DNA of 64,000 nucleotides from Microbacterium sp. zg-Y1090 (GCF_030246945.1 NZ_CP126742.1:2790001-2854000), one strand, 5' to 3'; shown: positions 51,871-60,468, counted from the first letter of the stretch. The notes: generated from the letters alone by a model not told the origin. Made by a program: numbers and translations.

Positions 51871-53718
51871 TCAGCCCAGGATGCTGGGCTCCAGATCGCG
51901 CAGCGCCCGGAAGTGCGTCTGCCGGGTCACGCCGATGGCGGCGATCACGAACCCGGCGACGAGCCAGGCCAGGAGTACCGCGGCATCCAGAATGGTGCGA
52001 CTGAGGTCGCCGCCGTACATGAACTGCCGCATGCCGTCGACGACGAAGCTCATCGGCAGCACCTGGTGCAGCGCGGCGAGAGGGCCGGGGAGCGTCTGCC
52101 AGGGGAAGGTGCCGCCGGCGCTGACGAGCTGCAGCACCATCAGCACGAGTCCCAGGAATTGGCCCACCTCCCCCCACCACACGTTGAGCGCGAGGATGAT
52201 CGCGGTGTACGTCAGGGTCGCCAGCAGCATGATGCCGAGCGTGCCGAGCGGATAGACCATCGGGAACCCGAGCGCGTAGACCAGCACGAGGAAGAGCAGC
52301 GCCATCTGCAGCATCCCGAAGAGTCCGGGCGTCAGCCAGCCGGCGAGCGTGATCCGGATGGGCGAGTGCAGCGCCGTGACGGCGCGGCGGGAGATGGGCC
52401 GGACGATGAGGAACAGCGCGTAGATGCCGATCCAGCCGGCGAGCGCGCCGAAGAACGGCGCGAGCCCGGCACCGTAGTTCGCGGCCTCTGCAGCCGCCGT
52501 CGTGTCGATCGTGATGGGGTCGGCGATGATGCGCGCCTGCGCGGCGCGGACGTCGGCGCTGCTGTCGGGGATCTCGCCCGCGCCGCTGACGAGGGCGTCG
52601 CGCAGCTCCACCGTGCCCGAGGAGAGCGTGCCTGCGCCGTCCCGCAGCGTGGCCGTCCCCGATGACAGCTCCTGCAGGCCGGAGGCGAGCGTGCCCAGCC
52701 CGTCGCGCAGCGACACCGCACCGTTGGCCACCTCCGCGCTGCCGCGGGAGAGCTCGTCGATCTCGCCGACGACCTCCTGCACGCGCTGGTCGCCGACGCG
52801 GATGCCGTCGGCGACGGTGTCGAGCCGCGACAGGATGGCATCGACGGTGGGGGGGTCGAGGCCGAGCGCGACCAGTTCGGCGGTGATGTCGGCGCGGGCC
52901 TGCGGCAGATCGGCGGTCAGCTGCGCGACCACCGATCCGACGCGGTCGGCGGCCGCGGCGATCTGTTCATCGCCGCCCGCCACCTGGGCCGCACCGTCGG
53001 CCAGTTGGGCGGCGCCGGCCTGCAGCTGCGCGGTGCCGTCGACGGCGCTCACTGCTCCCTCCGCGATGCGCACCGTGCCATCGGCCAGCTCCGCGGCGCC
53101 GGAGGCCAGCTGATCGGCACCTTGGCCGGCCTCGACGATCTTGCCGCGGATGGTCGAGATCGAATCGAGCAGCGTGGCGGCCGCCTCACGACTGACCTGC
53201 TGGGTTACGGCCGCGCGGATGCGGTCCACCGCCTGCGAGGCGATGTTGCTGGCGAGGTAGCTGTTGGCGTCGTAGGTCTCCAGCAGGATCTTCGCGCGTT
53301 GAGGATCATCTCCCGAGACCGATTCGAGGGAGGCGGTGAAATCCGTCGGCAGCGTGATGGCGAAGTCGAACCGGTCGCGCTCCAGGCCTTCCCTGGCCTC
53401 GGCCGCGGAGACGCGGCTCCAGTCGAAGTCGCGCCCCTTGAGGAGTTCGTTCGCGACCTCGTCGCCGATATTGCGGGCCGGGGTGTCCCCCTCGGCGGCG
53501 ACCCCCTCGTCCTCCACGACGAGGGCGACGGGGACGTCGGGGAACTTCGCGTAGGGGTCCTGGTTGGCCCAGAGGTACAGACCCCCGTACAGGATGGGGA
53601 CGATGATGAGGGCGAACAGCGCGAGCGCCGACATCTTCGTCGACACGAGCCGGCGCAGCTCGGCGAGGATCATCTGCGGCACCTTGAGGTGCGGCACCGG
53701 GATCGGCGCGGCCCTCAT
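51871..53718 (-). CDS. YhgE/Pip-type membrane protein
   Basis: A 615-residue membrane protein of the YhgE/Pip family. One N-terminal helix (about residues 30-53, ALFALIIVPILYGGLYLWA) precedes a large extracytoplasmic region with many ALA-rich heptad-like repeats (QLASGAAELADGTVRIAEGAVSAVDG and similar), then five to six C-terminal helices of ABC-2 type permease character from about residue 430. Related proteins include phage-infection proteins and ESX-type/type VII-linked factors, but here no type VII genes are near. ATG 53718 overlaps the stop of the degenerate ABC ATPase gene (ATGA), so the two are coupled. Confidence 0.9.
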   Translation of the reverse strand: MRAAPIPVPHLKVPQMILAELRRLVSTKMSALALFALIIVPILYGGLYLWANQDPYAKFPDVPVALVVEDEGVAAEGDTPARNIGDEVANELLKGRDFDWSRVSAAEAREGLERDRFDFAITLPTDFTASLESVSGDDPQRAKILLETYDANSYLASNIASQAVDRIRAAVTQQVSREAAATLLDSISTIRGKIVEAGQGADQLASGAAELADGTVRIAEGAVSAVDGTAQLQAGAAQLADGAAQVAGGDEQIAAAADRVGSVVAQLTADLPQARADITAELVALGLDPPTVDAILSRLDTVADGIRVGDQRVQEVVGEIDELSRGSAEVANGAVSLRDGLGTLASGLQELSSGTATLRDGAGTLSSGTVELRDALVSGAGEIPDSSADVRAAQARIIADPITIDTTAAAEAANYGAGLAPFFGALAGWIGIYALFLIVRPISRRAVTALHSPIRITLAGWLTPGLFGMLQMALLFLVLVYALGFPMVYPLGTLGIMLLATLTYTAIILALNVWWGEVGQFLGLVLMVLQLVSAGGTFPWQTLPGPLAALHQVLPMSFVVDGMRQFMYGGDLSRTILDAAVLLAWLVAGFVIAAIGVTRQTHFRALRDLEPSILG

Positions 53719-54368
53719 GAGCGGGCATCCTCGACGGCGGGCTCGCCGGGATCGCCGGCCTCGCGGTCGGTGTCGTCGGTGATGGCCCCGATGACCTTGG
53801 CCGAGGAGTACCCGGCGATCATGAGCATTCCGAAGCCCCGGTCGGCGAGCGCGAGTGCCTGGTCCCACCAGATGCGCGGGTCGCCGCCGTGACGGTCGGG
53901 GGCGACGACGACGAGCGCCTCGACGTCGGCGCGCAGCACCGCCAGTTCGGTGAGCAGGTGCATCCGCGCGCGGGGGGCGACCGTGGCGATGGGGCGGCGC
54001 ATGAGGTGGTCGAGATGATGGTGACTGAGCCAGCGATGCACCGTGCGGCGGCCGGACGACACGCCTGCGAACATGAGCTCCTCCGCCGTCACGGCGCCGA
54101 CCGTGACACGCGGCGCGGGTTCGGAGATGTCGGGCGCATCCACCAGGGCGATCCGCCGGCGCATGCCCGCGGCGTCGGCCATGCCGTCGATCTCGATGGT
54201 GCCCTCGTCCGGCTTCATCCGGCCGGAGGCCAGCAGACCGAGCACGGTCGGGCGCTGCTCGGTCTCGGCGCGGGCGAAGACCGCCTGGCCCGTCTCGAAC
54301 GAGAGGTCGGTCTGCGGCAGGGCTTCGCCGTTGCGCCCCTTGCTCACTCCGCGAAGCTCGATCTTCAT
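53715..54368 (-). CDS. Degenerate ABC ATPase-like protein
   Basis: A 217-residue protein with the outline of an ABC ATPase (IELRGVSKGRNGEALPQTDLSFETGQAVF, GRMKPDEGTIEIDG, LVVVAPDRHGGDP at the Walker B place) but without its catalytic motifs. The Walker A site (about residues 33-42) reads ARAETEQRPT with no GxGKS/T. The LSGGQ signature is not visible: RPIATVAPRARMHLLTELAVL stands there. Walker B lacks the DE pair. ATP hydrolysis is therefore unlikely. ATG 54368 has GGGAGG upstream. It precedes and is coupled to the YhgE/Pip gene, so it may be a structural cytoplasmic subunit. Confidence 0.75.
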   Translation of the reverse strand: MKIELRGVSKGRNGEALPQTDLSFETGQAVFARAETEQRPTVLGLLASGRMKPDEGTIEIDGMADAAGMRRRIALVDAPDISEPAPRVTVGAVTAEELMFAGVSSGRRTVHRWLSHHHLDHLMRRPIATVAPRARMHLLTELAVLRADVEALVVVAPDRHGGDPRIWWDQALALADRGFGMLMIAGYSSAKVIGAITDDTDREAGDPGEPAVEDARS

Positions 54369-54519
54369 GGCGTAACCTCCCGGTGCTGGGCTCCCGACCG
54401 CTGCGCTCCTGCGCGCCGGCGTGGAAACCGAGTCTCCCCGGCGGCACCCCCGCCGTCCATAGCCCCGCTCGGCGTCGGGCGTGCACGCCCGATTTGCCAT
54501 CCGGGACGACCGGCGGCAG

Positions 54520-54537
54520 GATACCCCTGGGGGTATC
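54520..54537. promoter_or_regulatory. CsoR/CstR-type operator overlapping the -10 region
   Basis: GATACCCCTGGGGGTATC is a perfect 8-bp inverted repeat around TG. The ATACCCC...GGGGTAT form is typical of CsoR-family operators, which include the persulfide sensor CstR. TATCTT (54534-54539) fits a -10 box overlapping its right arm, so a repressor here would block transcription of the CoA-disulfide reductase gene. No CsoR-family gene is in the window. Confidence 0.7.
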
Positions 54538-54563
54538 TTGCCCCGAAGGAAAGTGAGTACGCG

Positions 54564-56282
54564 ATGACGTCATCCCCCAGCCGCACTGCATCCGCCACGG
54601 GACCGCGGGTCGTGATCGTCGGCGGCGTGGCCGCCGGCATGTCCGCCGCCACCCGCCTGCGCCGCTTGGATGAGACGGCTCAGATCACCGTGCTCGAGCA
54701 GGGTCGGTACGTGAGCTTCGCCAACTGCGGGCTGCCGTACTACGTGGGCGGGGTGATCGCCGACCGTGATTCGCTGCTTCTGCAGACTCCGCAGTCACTG
54801 CGCGCGCGCTTCGACCTGGACGTGCGGGTGGGCCACGAGGTCGTCGCCATCGACCGTGACGCACGCACCGTCACGGCACGTGAGATCGCCAGCGGGGAGA
54901 CGGTCGTCGCGGCGTACGACCACCTGATCCTGGCGACCGGTGCCGCGCCGCGCATGCACGTGGACGCCGCGCCGGACGCCGCGCCCGTGGTGACGCTGCG
55001 GACGATCGATGACGTCGATCGGATCACGGCCGTGCTCGCGGCTCGCGGCGAAGAGCAGGGTCGCGCCGTCGTCATGGGCGCGGGCTTCATCGGCTTGGAG
55101 GCGACCGAGAACCTGGTGCACAGAGGCCTGGCGGTCACGCTCGTGCAGCAGGGCACGCGCCCGATGTCGCCGCTCGACCCCGAGATGGCGGCCGCGGTGA
55201 TGGACACGCTGGTGGCTCACGGTGTGGATGTGCGCACGAGCACCACCGTCGACGCGATCGACGCGGCCGGCGTGCATCTGTCCGACGGCACCGTCGTCAC
55301 GGCCGACCTCGTGGTGGATGCGCGTGGCGTCGCCCCCGCGGCAGGCCTGGCCCGGGCGGCCGGCCTGCGCATCGGTGCCACGGGAGGGGTCGTCGTGGAC
55401 GGGCATCAGCGCACCGACGACCCGCGGATCTTCGCCGTCGGCGATGCCGCCGAGAAGACGGATGCCGTCTCGGGCGAAGCCACCCTGGTCACGATGGCCG
55501 GGCTGGCGAACCGCCACGGGCGTGCGGCGGCGGACGTCATCGCGTGGGACAACGGCCGACTGGATGCCGCTCCCCGGCTTGCCGGCCCCGCGCTCGGGAC
55601 GGCCATCATCGGCCTGTTCGACGTGACGGTGGCGATGGTGGGCTGGAGCGAGCAGCGCCTGATCGCCGCGGGCCGTGAGCACCGGGCGATCCACACCCAC
55701 CCCACCGACCACGCCGGGTACTACCCCGGGGCGCAGCGTATGGCGATGAAGGTGATGGTCGATCCCCTGTCCGGTCTGATCCTGGGCGCGCAGATCGTCG
55801 GCGGGAACGGCGTGGACAAGCGCATCGACGTCATCGCGACCGCGATGCACGCGGGACTGCCCGCTGCCGAGCTGGCACACCTCGAGCTCGCCTACGCGCC
55901 GCAGTATGCGTCGGCGAAGGACCCGCTGAACATGGTGGGGTACGTCGCGGAGAACCTCGCGACCGGTGTGACCGACTCGGTGCAGTGGCATGAGCTGCCG
56001 GCGGCGCTCGCCGCGGGAGCAACCCTGATCGACGTGCGCTCACCGCAGGAGTTCTCCGCGGGCGGGATCCCGGGGAGCATCAACATTCCCGTCGACGCGC
56101 TGCGCGAGAGCATCGCGTCGCTGCCCGACGGCGAACTGATCGTGCACTGCCAGGTGGGTCAGCGCGGCCATACCGCCGCGCGCATCCTCGCGCAGCTGGG
56201 ACGTCCCGCCCGCAACCTCGACGGCGGATACCTCACCTGGAAGGCCGGTGCCGCCGTCGCCGCCGCTCTGCAGCCTGCCTGA
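54564..56282 (+). CDS. CoA-disulfide reductase-like flavoprotein fused to rhodanese
   Basis: A 572-residue cytosolic enzyme. The N-terminal FAD/NAD(P)H oxidoreductase (15-460) has VVIVGGVAAGMSAATRLRR, the active-site Cys55 in SFANCGLPYY, the second nucleotide-binding VVMGAGFIGLEATENL and FAVGDAAEK. The rhodanese domain (about 475-560) has LIDVRSPQEFSAGGIPGSINIP and the sulfur-carrying Cys529 in VHCQVGQRGH. CoADR-Rhd proteins reduce CoA disulfides and CoA persulfides. The CsoR/CstR-type palindrome in the promoter supports a persulfide-detoxification role. ATG 54564 has AAGGAAAG upstream. Confidence 0.93.
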   Translation: MTSSPSRTASATGPRVVIVGGVAAGMSAATRLRRLDETAQITVLEQGRYVSFANCGLPYYVGGVIADRDSLLLQTPQSLRARFDLDVRVGHEVVAIDRDARTVTAREIASGETVVAAYDHLILATGAAPRMHVDAAPDAAPVVTLRTIDDVDRITAVLAARGEEQGRAVVMGAGFIGLEATENLVHRGLAVTLVQQGTRPMSPLDPEMAAAVMDTLVAHGVDVRTSTTVDAIDAAGVHLSDGTVVTADLVVDARGVAPAAGLARAAGLRIGATGGVVVDGHQRTDDPRIFAVGDAAEKTDAVSGEATLVTMAGLANRHGRAAADVIAWDNGRLDAAPRLAGPALGTAIIGLFDVTVAMVGWSEQRLIAAGREHRAIHTHPTDHAGYYPGAQRMAMKVMVDPLSGLILGAQIVGGNGVDKRIDVIATAMHAGLPAAELAHLELAYAPQYASAKDPLNMVGYVAENLATGVTDSVQWHELPAALAAGATLIDVRSPQEFSAGGIPGSINIPVDALRESIASLPDGELIVHCQVGQRGHTAARILAQLGRPARNLDGGYLTWKAGAAVAAALQPA

Positions 56283-56347
56283 CAGCACAGCTGACACGTC
56301 GGCGGGCAGGTCGCCACCGGGTCGTCCCGTGCGGCACGATGGAGGCC

Positions 56348-56923
56348 ATGGCTCTGCTCCTGCGTCCGTGGACCGGCGAAGACGCCGCGGCGCTCGCCCG
56401 TGCTGCGCACCGCGACCCGGACCTCTCCATCCAGTTCAACGGCGGCGATCTATCGGATCCCGCAGCGGCGGCATCCTTCATCGAGGCGAACCTGCGCTTC
56501 GACGAGCGGACGAAGAACTGGGCGCTGGTCGACGACGGCGTCGCCGTCGGCAACGTCGGCGCGTCCGGCATCGAGTTCCGGCACGGGACGGCATGGATCT
56601 CGTACTGGCTCGCCGCCCCCGCTCGGGGCAAGGGGTACGCGACCAGCGCTCTTCTCGCGGTGTGCGACTGGGCGTTCGGGCAGGGAGTGCACCGCTTGGA
56701 ACTGGGGCACCGCGTGAACAACCCCGCTTCGTGCCGGGTCGCGACCGCGGCCGGCTTCCGCGCCGAGGGGATCGAGCGCGAGAAGCTCCGCTACGGCGAC
56801 GAACGCTTCGACGTCGAGACGCACGCCCGCCTGGCCACCGACCCTCAGGTCGTTGCGCAGCCGTCGTCGCCCCCCGTGACCCTCTTCTCCACCGCAGAGG
56901 ACGCCCTCACGGGCCTGGGCTAG
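56348..56923 (+). CDS. GNAT-family acetyltransferase (RimJ/RimL-like)
   Basis: A 191-residue GNAT acyltransferase. The pattern LLLRPWTGEDAAALARAAHRD, GTAWISYWLAAPARGKGYATSALLAVCDWAFGQGVHRLEL (acetyl-CoA pyrophosphate loop R/Q-x-x-G-x-A, here RGKGYA) and NNPASCRVATAAGFRAEGIEREKL matches RimJ/RimL-type N-acetyltransferases. The substrate is unknown. ATG 56348 fits the family start and lies seven bases after a CACGAT hexamer; in-frame ATG 56339 is an alternative. About 25 extra C-terminal residues look disordered. It converges on the HNH gene with 3-4 bases of overlap. Confidence 0.88.
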   Translation: MALLLRPWTGEDAAALARAAHRDPDLSIQFNGGDLSDPAAAASFIEANLRFDERTKNWALVDDGVAVGNVGASGIEFRHGTAWISYWLAAPARGKGYATSALLAVCDWAFGQGVHRLELGHRVNNPASCRVATAAGFRAEGIEREKLRYGDERFDVETHARLATDPQVVAQPSSPPVTLFSTAEDALTGLG

Positions 56924-58353
56924 AACGGCGGCGGCACCCCCGCGCTACCCGCCGCGCTGAATGCCAGCACCCGTGCCGGCACGTCGGGGTAGACCCTGCC
57001 CGTCGGGCTGGTCCACTCCAGCGCTCCCCCTGCGCGCTGCACCACCGTCCACGCGGAGTGGTGCTTGAGACTGTGATGTCGCCGGCACAGGTGCGCGAGA
57101 TTGCAGACCTCCGTGGCGCCGCCGCGCGCGAAGTCGACCGTGTGGTCGATGTCGCAGCGCCAGACACCGGAGCGGCACCCCGGGAACCGACAGTGCTCGT
57201 CGCGCGCCCGCAGATATCGCCGCTGCGCCTGCGTCGGTCGGTAGCAATCGCTCGCGGTCACGGCGCCGGTGCCGGCATCCACGAAGAGCCGGTCCCACGA
57301 GGGCGCACCGCCGGCGAGGTGCCGGGCCGTCGCCGGATCCACCGAGCCGTGGCCGGGGATGAGGGCGACACCGTCGCCCCCATTCAGCGTCGCCGCGGGA
57401 ACCGTCACCTGGACGTGCGCGACGATCGCCTCGGTCTCGCACCTCGTCGCATCGGACGCCGTGGCCGTCGCGTGTCCGGTGAGCAGCAGGTCCGCCAGCA
57501 CATCGGCGCGACGCTGATCGATCGTGCGCGCGTCGACAGCGCCGCCGAGGTCAGCCTCGCCGCCGTCGCCGGGTTCGCGACCCTCGCCACGTCCGCCGAA
57601 TTCTCCCGCGCCCGCCTCGCCACGACCGCCGCACCCGGTCGCATCGTGAGCCGCATCGCTGCCACGCCCCTCGTCGCCGCCTGCCGCGCCGCCTGCCGCA
57701 TCGCGGAGAGCCCGGGCGTACCGGTCGATGCGGTCGCGGATGCCGTGCGCCAGCGCCGCGGGGAGCAGCGCCACCAGTTCGGCCATGCCGTCGTCGAGAT
57801 CGCGCACCCACACCCGCCGCCCCTGCGCGGCATCGACGTGCCGCTCGGTCGGCGGCGCAGGGTCGATGCGCTGTGCCAGCATCGCGATGATCGGCCGCGC
57901 CCGGCCGGGCGTCTCGCGCTCGGCCACCACCAGCGCCGCCTGCTCGAACAGAGTGCGAGCCTCGGGATCGACGATGCGGGACCCCGCCTCATCGATGACG
58001 CGCACGTGCGCTGCGTCGATGCGCCCCTCGCGCAGCGCAGCGACGACCAGCGGGAACGCGACCAGCAGCGCGGCCGTGCGGTGGATGCGCTCCTGCATCC
58101 CTCGATCGGACCGCCGCAGCGCGGCCCCCACTTCGGCGGCGATCGACCGTAGGGGCAGCTCGCGCTCCCGCTGCGCGGACACCGGGATGCGTGCGGTCTG
58201 TGCCGCGGCGATCTCGCCGGCGCGCCCCAGCAGCTGCAACTCGCGAGCATGGAGCGCCGCCATCGCCCGCCGGTTCTCCTCGAGCCCTTCCACCACGTCG
58301 CTCATCGACCGCGCATGGGTCGGCTCGGGAAGAGCGGCGGAGGAGGTGTGCAT
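56920..58353 (-). CDS. DUF222 / HNH endonuclease family protein
   Basis: A 477-residue protein in the DUF222 (13E12-type) plus HNH layout found in many actinobacterial copies. The N-terminal helical DUF222 domain spans about 20-215. A low-complexity Gly/Glu/Arg/Asp linker follows (about 220-270). The HNH site is near residues 388-432: CRFPGC, CDIDHTVDFARGG, CNLAHLCRRHHSLKHH, with cysteines for zinc and the HNH residues. Related sequences are often multicopy and lie near repeats, as here. ATG 58353 has AGGAG about nine bases upstream. Whether it is an active nuclease is unknown. Confidence 0.9.
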   Translation of the reverse strand: MHTSSAALPEPTHARSMSDVVEGLEENRRAMAALHARELQLLGRAGEIAAAQTARIPVSAQRERELPLRSIAAEVGAALRRSDRGMQERIHRTAALLVAFPLVVAALREGRIDAAHVRVIDEAGSRIVDPEARTLFEQAALVVAERETPGRARPIIAMLAQRIDPAPPTERHVDAAQGRRVWVRDLDDGMAELVALLPAALAHGIRDRIDRYARALRDAAGGAAGGDEGRGSDAAHDATGCGGRGEAGAGEFGGRGEGREPGDGGEADLGGAVDARTIDQRRADVLADLLLTGHATATASDATRCETEAIVAHVQVTVPAATLNGGDGVALIPGHGSVDPATARHLAGGAPSWDRLFVDAGTGAVTASDCYRPTQAQRRYLRARDEHCRFPGCRSGVWRCDIDHTVDFARGGATEVCNLAHLCRRHHSLKHHSAWTVVQRAGGALEWTSPTGRVYPDVPARVLAFSAAGSAGVPPPF

Positions 58354-58460
58354 AAGGAGATTCTCCTCGCACCCTCCGACATTGAGGCAGGGAATTCCCC
58401 GGTCAGATGACTATTGTGGACAACTCAGACCGTACCCGACCTGTGCAGAAGGCGCGGCCG

Positions 58461-58590
58461 CAGCAGGTGGGCGGGCGACGCGCAGCAGGCGGCCGGGCGA
58501 CGCGCAGCAGGCAGGCGGGCGACGCGCAGCAGGCAGGCGGACGACGCGCAGCAGGCAGGCGGACGACGGCAGCAGGCAGGCGGACGACGC
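58461..58590. repeat. Tandem array of a 22-bp unit (six copies)
   Basis: Six head-to-tail copies start at 58461, 58483, 58505, 58527, 58549 and 58570. Each begins CAGCAGG and ends in GACG-type GC sequence; the first four are 22 bp and the last two 21 bp. Differences are single-base (GTGGGC, GCGGCC, GCAGGC; GGGC versus GGAC). The unit length is not a multiple of three, so it is not protein-repeat coding. The rest of 58354-58721, a gene-free stretch of 368 bp, is C/G-rich without further genes; a 14-bp sequence around the next gene's stop is repeated at 58662. Confidence 0.9.
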
Positions 58591-58721
58591 CAGCACCGCA
58601 AGCGGGCGAGCCGCCGGATCGGGCTGCCGGCCCTGCGTGCGGCCACGCCGGCCCCACCCCTTCAGTCCCCCAGCCCGCGGACGCCCCCGCACCGCGCACG
58701 CCCCCGCCGGCCCTCAGCCCG

Positions 58722-58943
58722 TCAGTCCCCCAGCCTCCGCCGCACCCGCGGCGGGGGCGGCGGCGGAACCTCTTTCGCCGCGATGATCGCCCCGCGGGGA
58801 ATGCGCTCCACGCCGCGCTTGCCGTCGACGACCACCGTCGTGGCATCCGCGCTCAGCAGCTCGCCCAGCGCATCGGTCGCCTGACCGGTCGGCAGCAGGT
58901 AGCGCACCGCGACGCGCCGACCGGGCTCGGGCAGGGTCACCAT
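58722..58943 (-). CDS. Small SH3-like domain protein
   Basis: A 73-residue protein, VTLPEPGRRVAVRYLLPTGQATDALGELLSADATTVVVDGKRGVERIPRGAIIAAKEVPPPPPPRVRRRLGD. It matches the beta-barrel (SH3-like) segment found at the N-terminus of some actinobacterial GNAT proteins (Rv0428c type), here as a stand-alone protein with a proline/arginine tail. It may bind a partner protein or RNA; function unknown. ATG 58943 overlaps the stop of the SDR gene by seven bases, so it is the second gene of that operon. Confidence 0.75.
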   Translation of the reverse strand: MVTLPEPGRRVAVRYLLPTGQATDALGELLSADATTVVVDGKRGVERIPRGAIIAAKEVPPPPPPRVRRRLGD

Positions 58944-60457
58944 GAGCCGGGAGCGTAATCCTTCAGGAACACCCCGAACAGGTCCTCGCCGGCCTCGCCG
59001 CGCACGATCGGGTCGTAGACGCGGGCCGCGCCGTCGACGAGGTCGAGCGGCGCGTGGAAGCCTTCTTCGGCGAGGCGCACCTTGGTGGGGTGCGGCCGCT
59101 CGTCGGTGATCCAACCGGTGTCGACGCTGGTCATGAGGATGCCGTCGCTCTCGAACATCTCCCGCGCGCTCGTGCGCGTGAGCATGTTCACCGCGGCCTT
59201 GGCCATGTTGGTGTGGGGATGCCCCGGACCCTTGTAGCCCCGGCCGAACACACCCTCCATGGCACTGACGTTGACGATGTAGGTGCGGCGCGCGGCACTG
59301 GCCGCCAGGGACGGCCGCAGCTTCGACACCAGCAGGAACGGCGCCGTGGTGTTGGCCAGCTGCACCTCGAGCATCTCGAGCGGATCGACCTGCTCGACGC
59401 GCTGGGTCCACGAATTGATGCCGTCGAGGTCGGGGATGAGCCCGCCGGCGTCGATCGCCGTGCCGGCGGCGAGCCGCTCGAGCGAGCTCGAGCCCGCAGC
59501 CATGGCCTGCTCGGTCAGCTCCTCGGCCCGCGACACGACGGCCGCCTGCGCGGTCAGCTCGTCGGCGCGCGAGGCGGCGGCCGCGAGGATGGGGTGCGCG
59601 CTCACCGAGCGCTCCAGCGCCTGCGGATGCCGGTCGTTGGTGTGACCGAAGGTGATCAGTTCCGGCAGCGGCCCGTCGGGGAGGGGCGCCAGCTCGGCGT
59701 CCACCAGCGGCTGATACGCGCCGGGCGAGCGCCGCACGGTCTGCGTGGCGTTGTTGATGAGGATGTCGAGGGGGCCGGCGGCCGCGACGTCGTCGGCCAG
59801 GCCGATCACCTGCGCGGGGTCGCGCAGGTCGATGCCGACGATCTTCAGGCGGTGCAGCCATTCGGCCGAGTCGGGCAGGCTGCTGAACCGGCGCACCGCG
59901 TCGCGCGGGAAGCGTGTGGTGATCGTGGTGTGCGCGCCGTCGCGCAGCAGTCGCAGCGCGATGTACATGCCGATCTTGGCGCGGCCGCCGGTCAGCAGCG
60001 CCCGCCGGCCGGTCAGGTCGGTGCGGGCGTCGCGCTTGGCGTGACTCATCGCCGCGCAGGCAGGGCACAGCTGGTGGTAGAACGCGTCGACGATCGTGTA
60101 CGGCTGCTTGCAGATGTAGCAGCCGCGGGGCTTGATCAGCGTCCCGGCCGTCGGGGCGGTCGTGGTCGTCGAGATCGGGATGCCTCGGGTCTCGTCATCG
60201 ATGCGATCGGGGGCTCCGGTGGCGGTCGCGGCGACCACGGCGCGGTCGGCCTGAGCCACGGCGTCGCGGATCTCGCGACGGCGCACCTTCTTGACGGCCT
60301 TGAACATGGCCGCCGTCGCCTGACGCACGGCGATGTAGTCGGGGTGACTCTGATCCACCCGGTCCATCTCGGCCAGCACCCGGAGGGTGGTCTCGAGGTC
60401 GGCGGGATCGATCCCGCTCGAGGTCACGTCGGACGTGGGTGATATCGCAGCGGGCAC
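58937..60457 (-). CDS. SDR-family protein with N-terminal zinc-ribbon-like domain
   Basis: A 506-residue protein. An N-terminal helical region (about 10-95) is followed by a CxxC...CxxC zinc-ribbon-like segment (RGCYICKQPYTIVDAFYHQLCPACAAMSH, about 110-138). A short-chain dehydrogenase domain then has the nucleotide motif GRRALLTGGRAKIGMYIALRLLRDGA, PLDILINNATQTVRRS (NNA motif) and VNVSAMEGVF...PHTNMAKAA in place of the YxxxK catalytic motif: the Tyr is replaced by His, with the Lys kept. Substrate unknown. GTG 60457 is chosen because TAGAAT ends five bases before it; ATG 60481 is the alternative start. Confidence 0.82.
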   Translation of the reverse strand: MPAAISPTSDVTSSGIDPADLETTLRVLAEMDRVDQSHPDYIAVRQATAAMFKAVKKVRRREIRDAVAQADRAVVAATATGAPDRIDDETRGIPISTTTTAPTAGTLIKPRGCYICKQPYTIVDAFYHQLCPACAAMSHAKRDARTDLTGRRALLTGGRAKIGMYIALRLLRDGAHTTITTRFPRDAVRRFSSLPDSAEWLHRLKIVGIDLRDPAQVIGLADDVAAAGPLDILINNATQTVRRSPGAYQPLVDAELAPLPDGPLPELITFGHTNDRHPQALERSVSAHPILAAAASRADELTAQAAVVSRAEELTEQAMAAGSSSLERLAAGTAIDAGGLIPDLDGINSWTQRVEQVDPLEMLEVQLANTTAPFLLVSKLRPSLAASAARRTYIVNVSAMEGVFGRGYKGPGHPHTNMAKAAVNMLTRTSAREMFESDGILMTSVDTGWITDERPHPTKVRLAEEGFHAPLDLVDGAARVYDPIVRGEAGEDLFGVFLKDYAPGSW

Positions 60458-60462
60458 AAGGA

Positions 60463-60468
60463 ATTCTA
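60463..60468 (-). promoter_or_regulatory. -10 box TAGAAT of a leaderless promoter
   Basis: TAGAAT on the minus strand matches TATAAT at five of six positions and ends five bases before GTG 60457 of the SDR gene. Confidence 0.55.

Noticed and set aside
58461..58590. CRISPR array
   Set aside because: Units are directly adjacent at 21-22 bp with no spacers, and no cas gene is near.
58407..58958. Open frames through the tandem repeats
   Set aside because: All frames are open because of the GC-rich repeat; the 22-bp period is not a codon multiple and translations are cysteine/arginine-rich low complexity.
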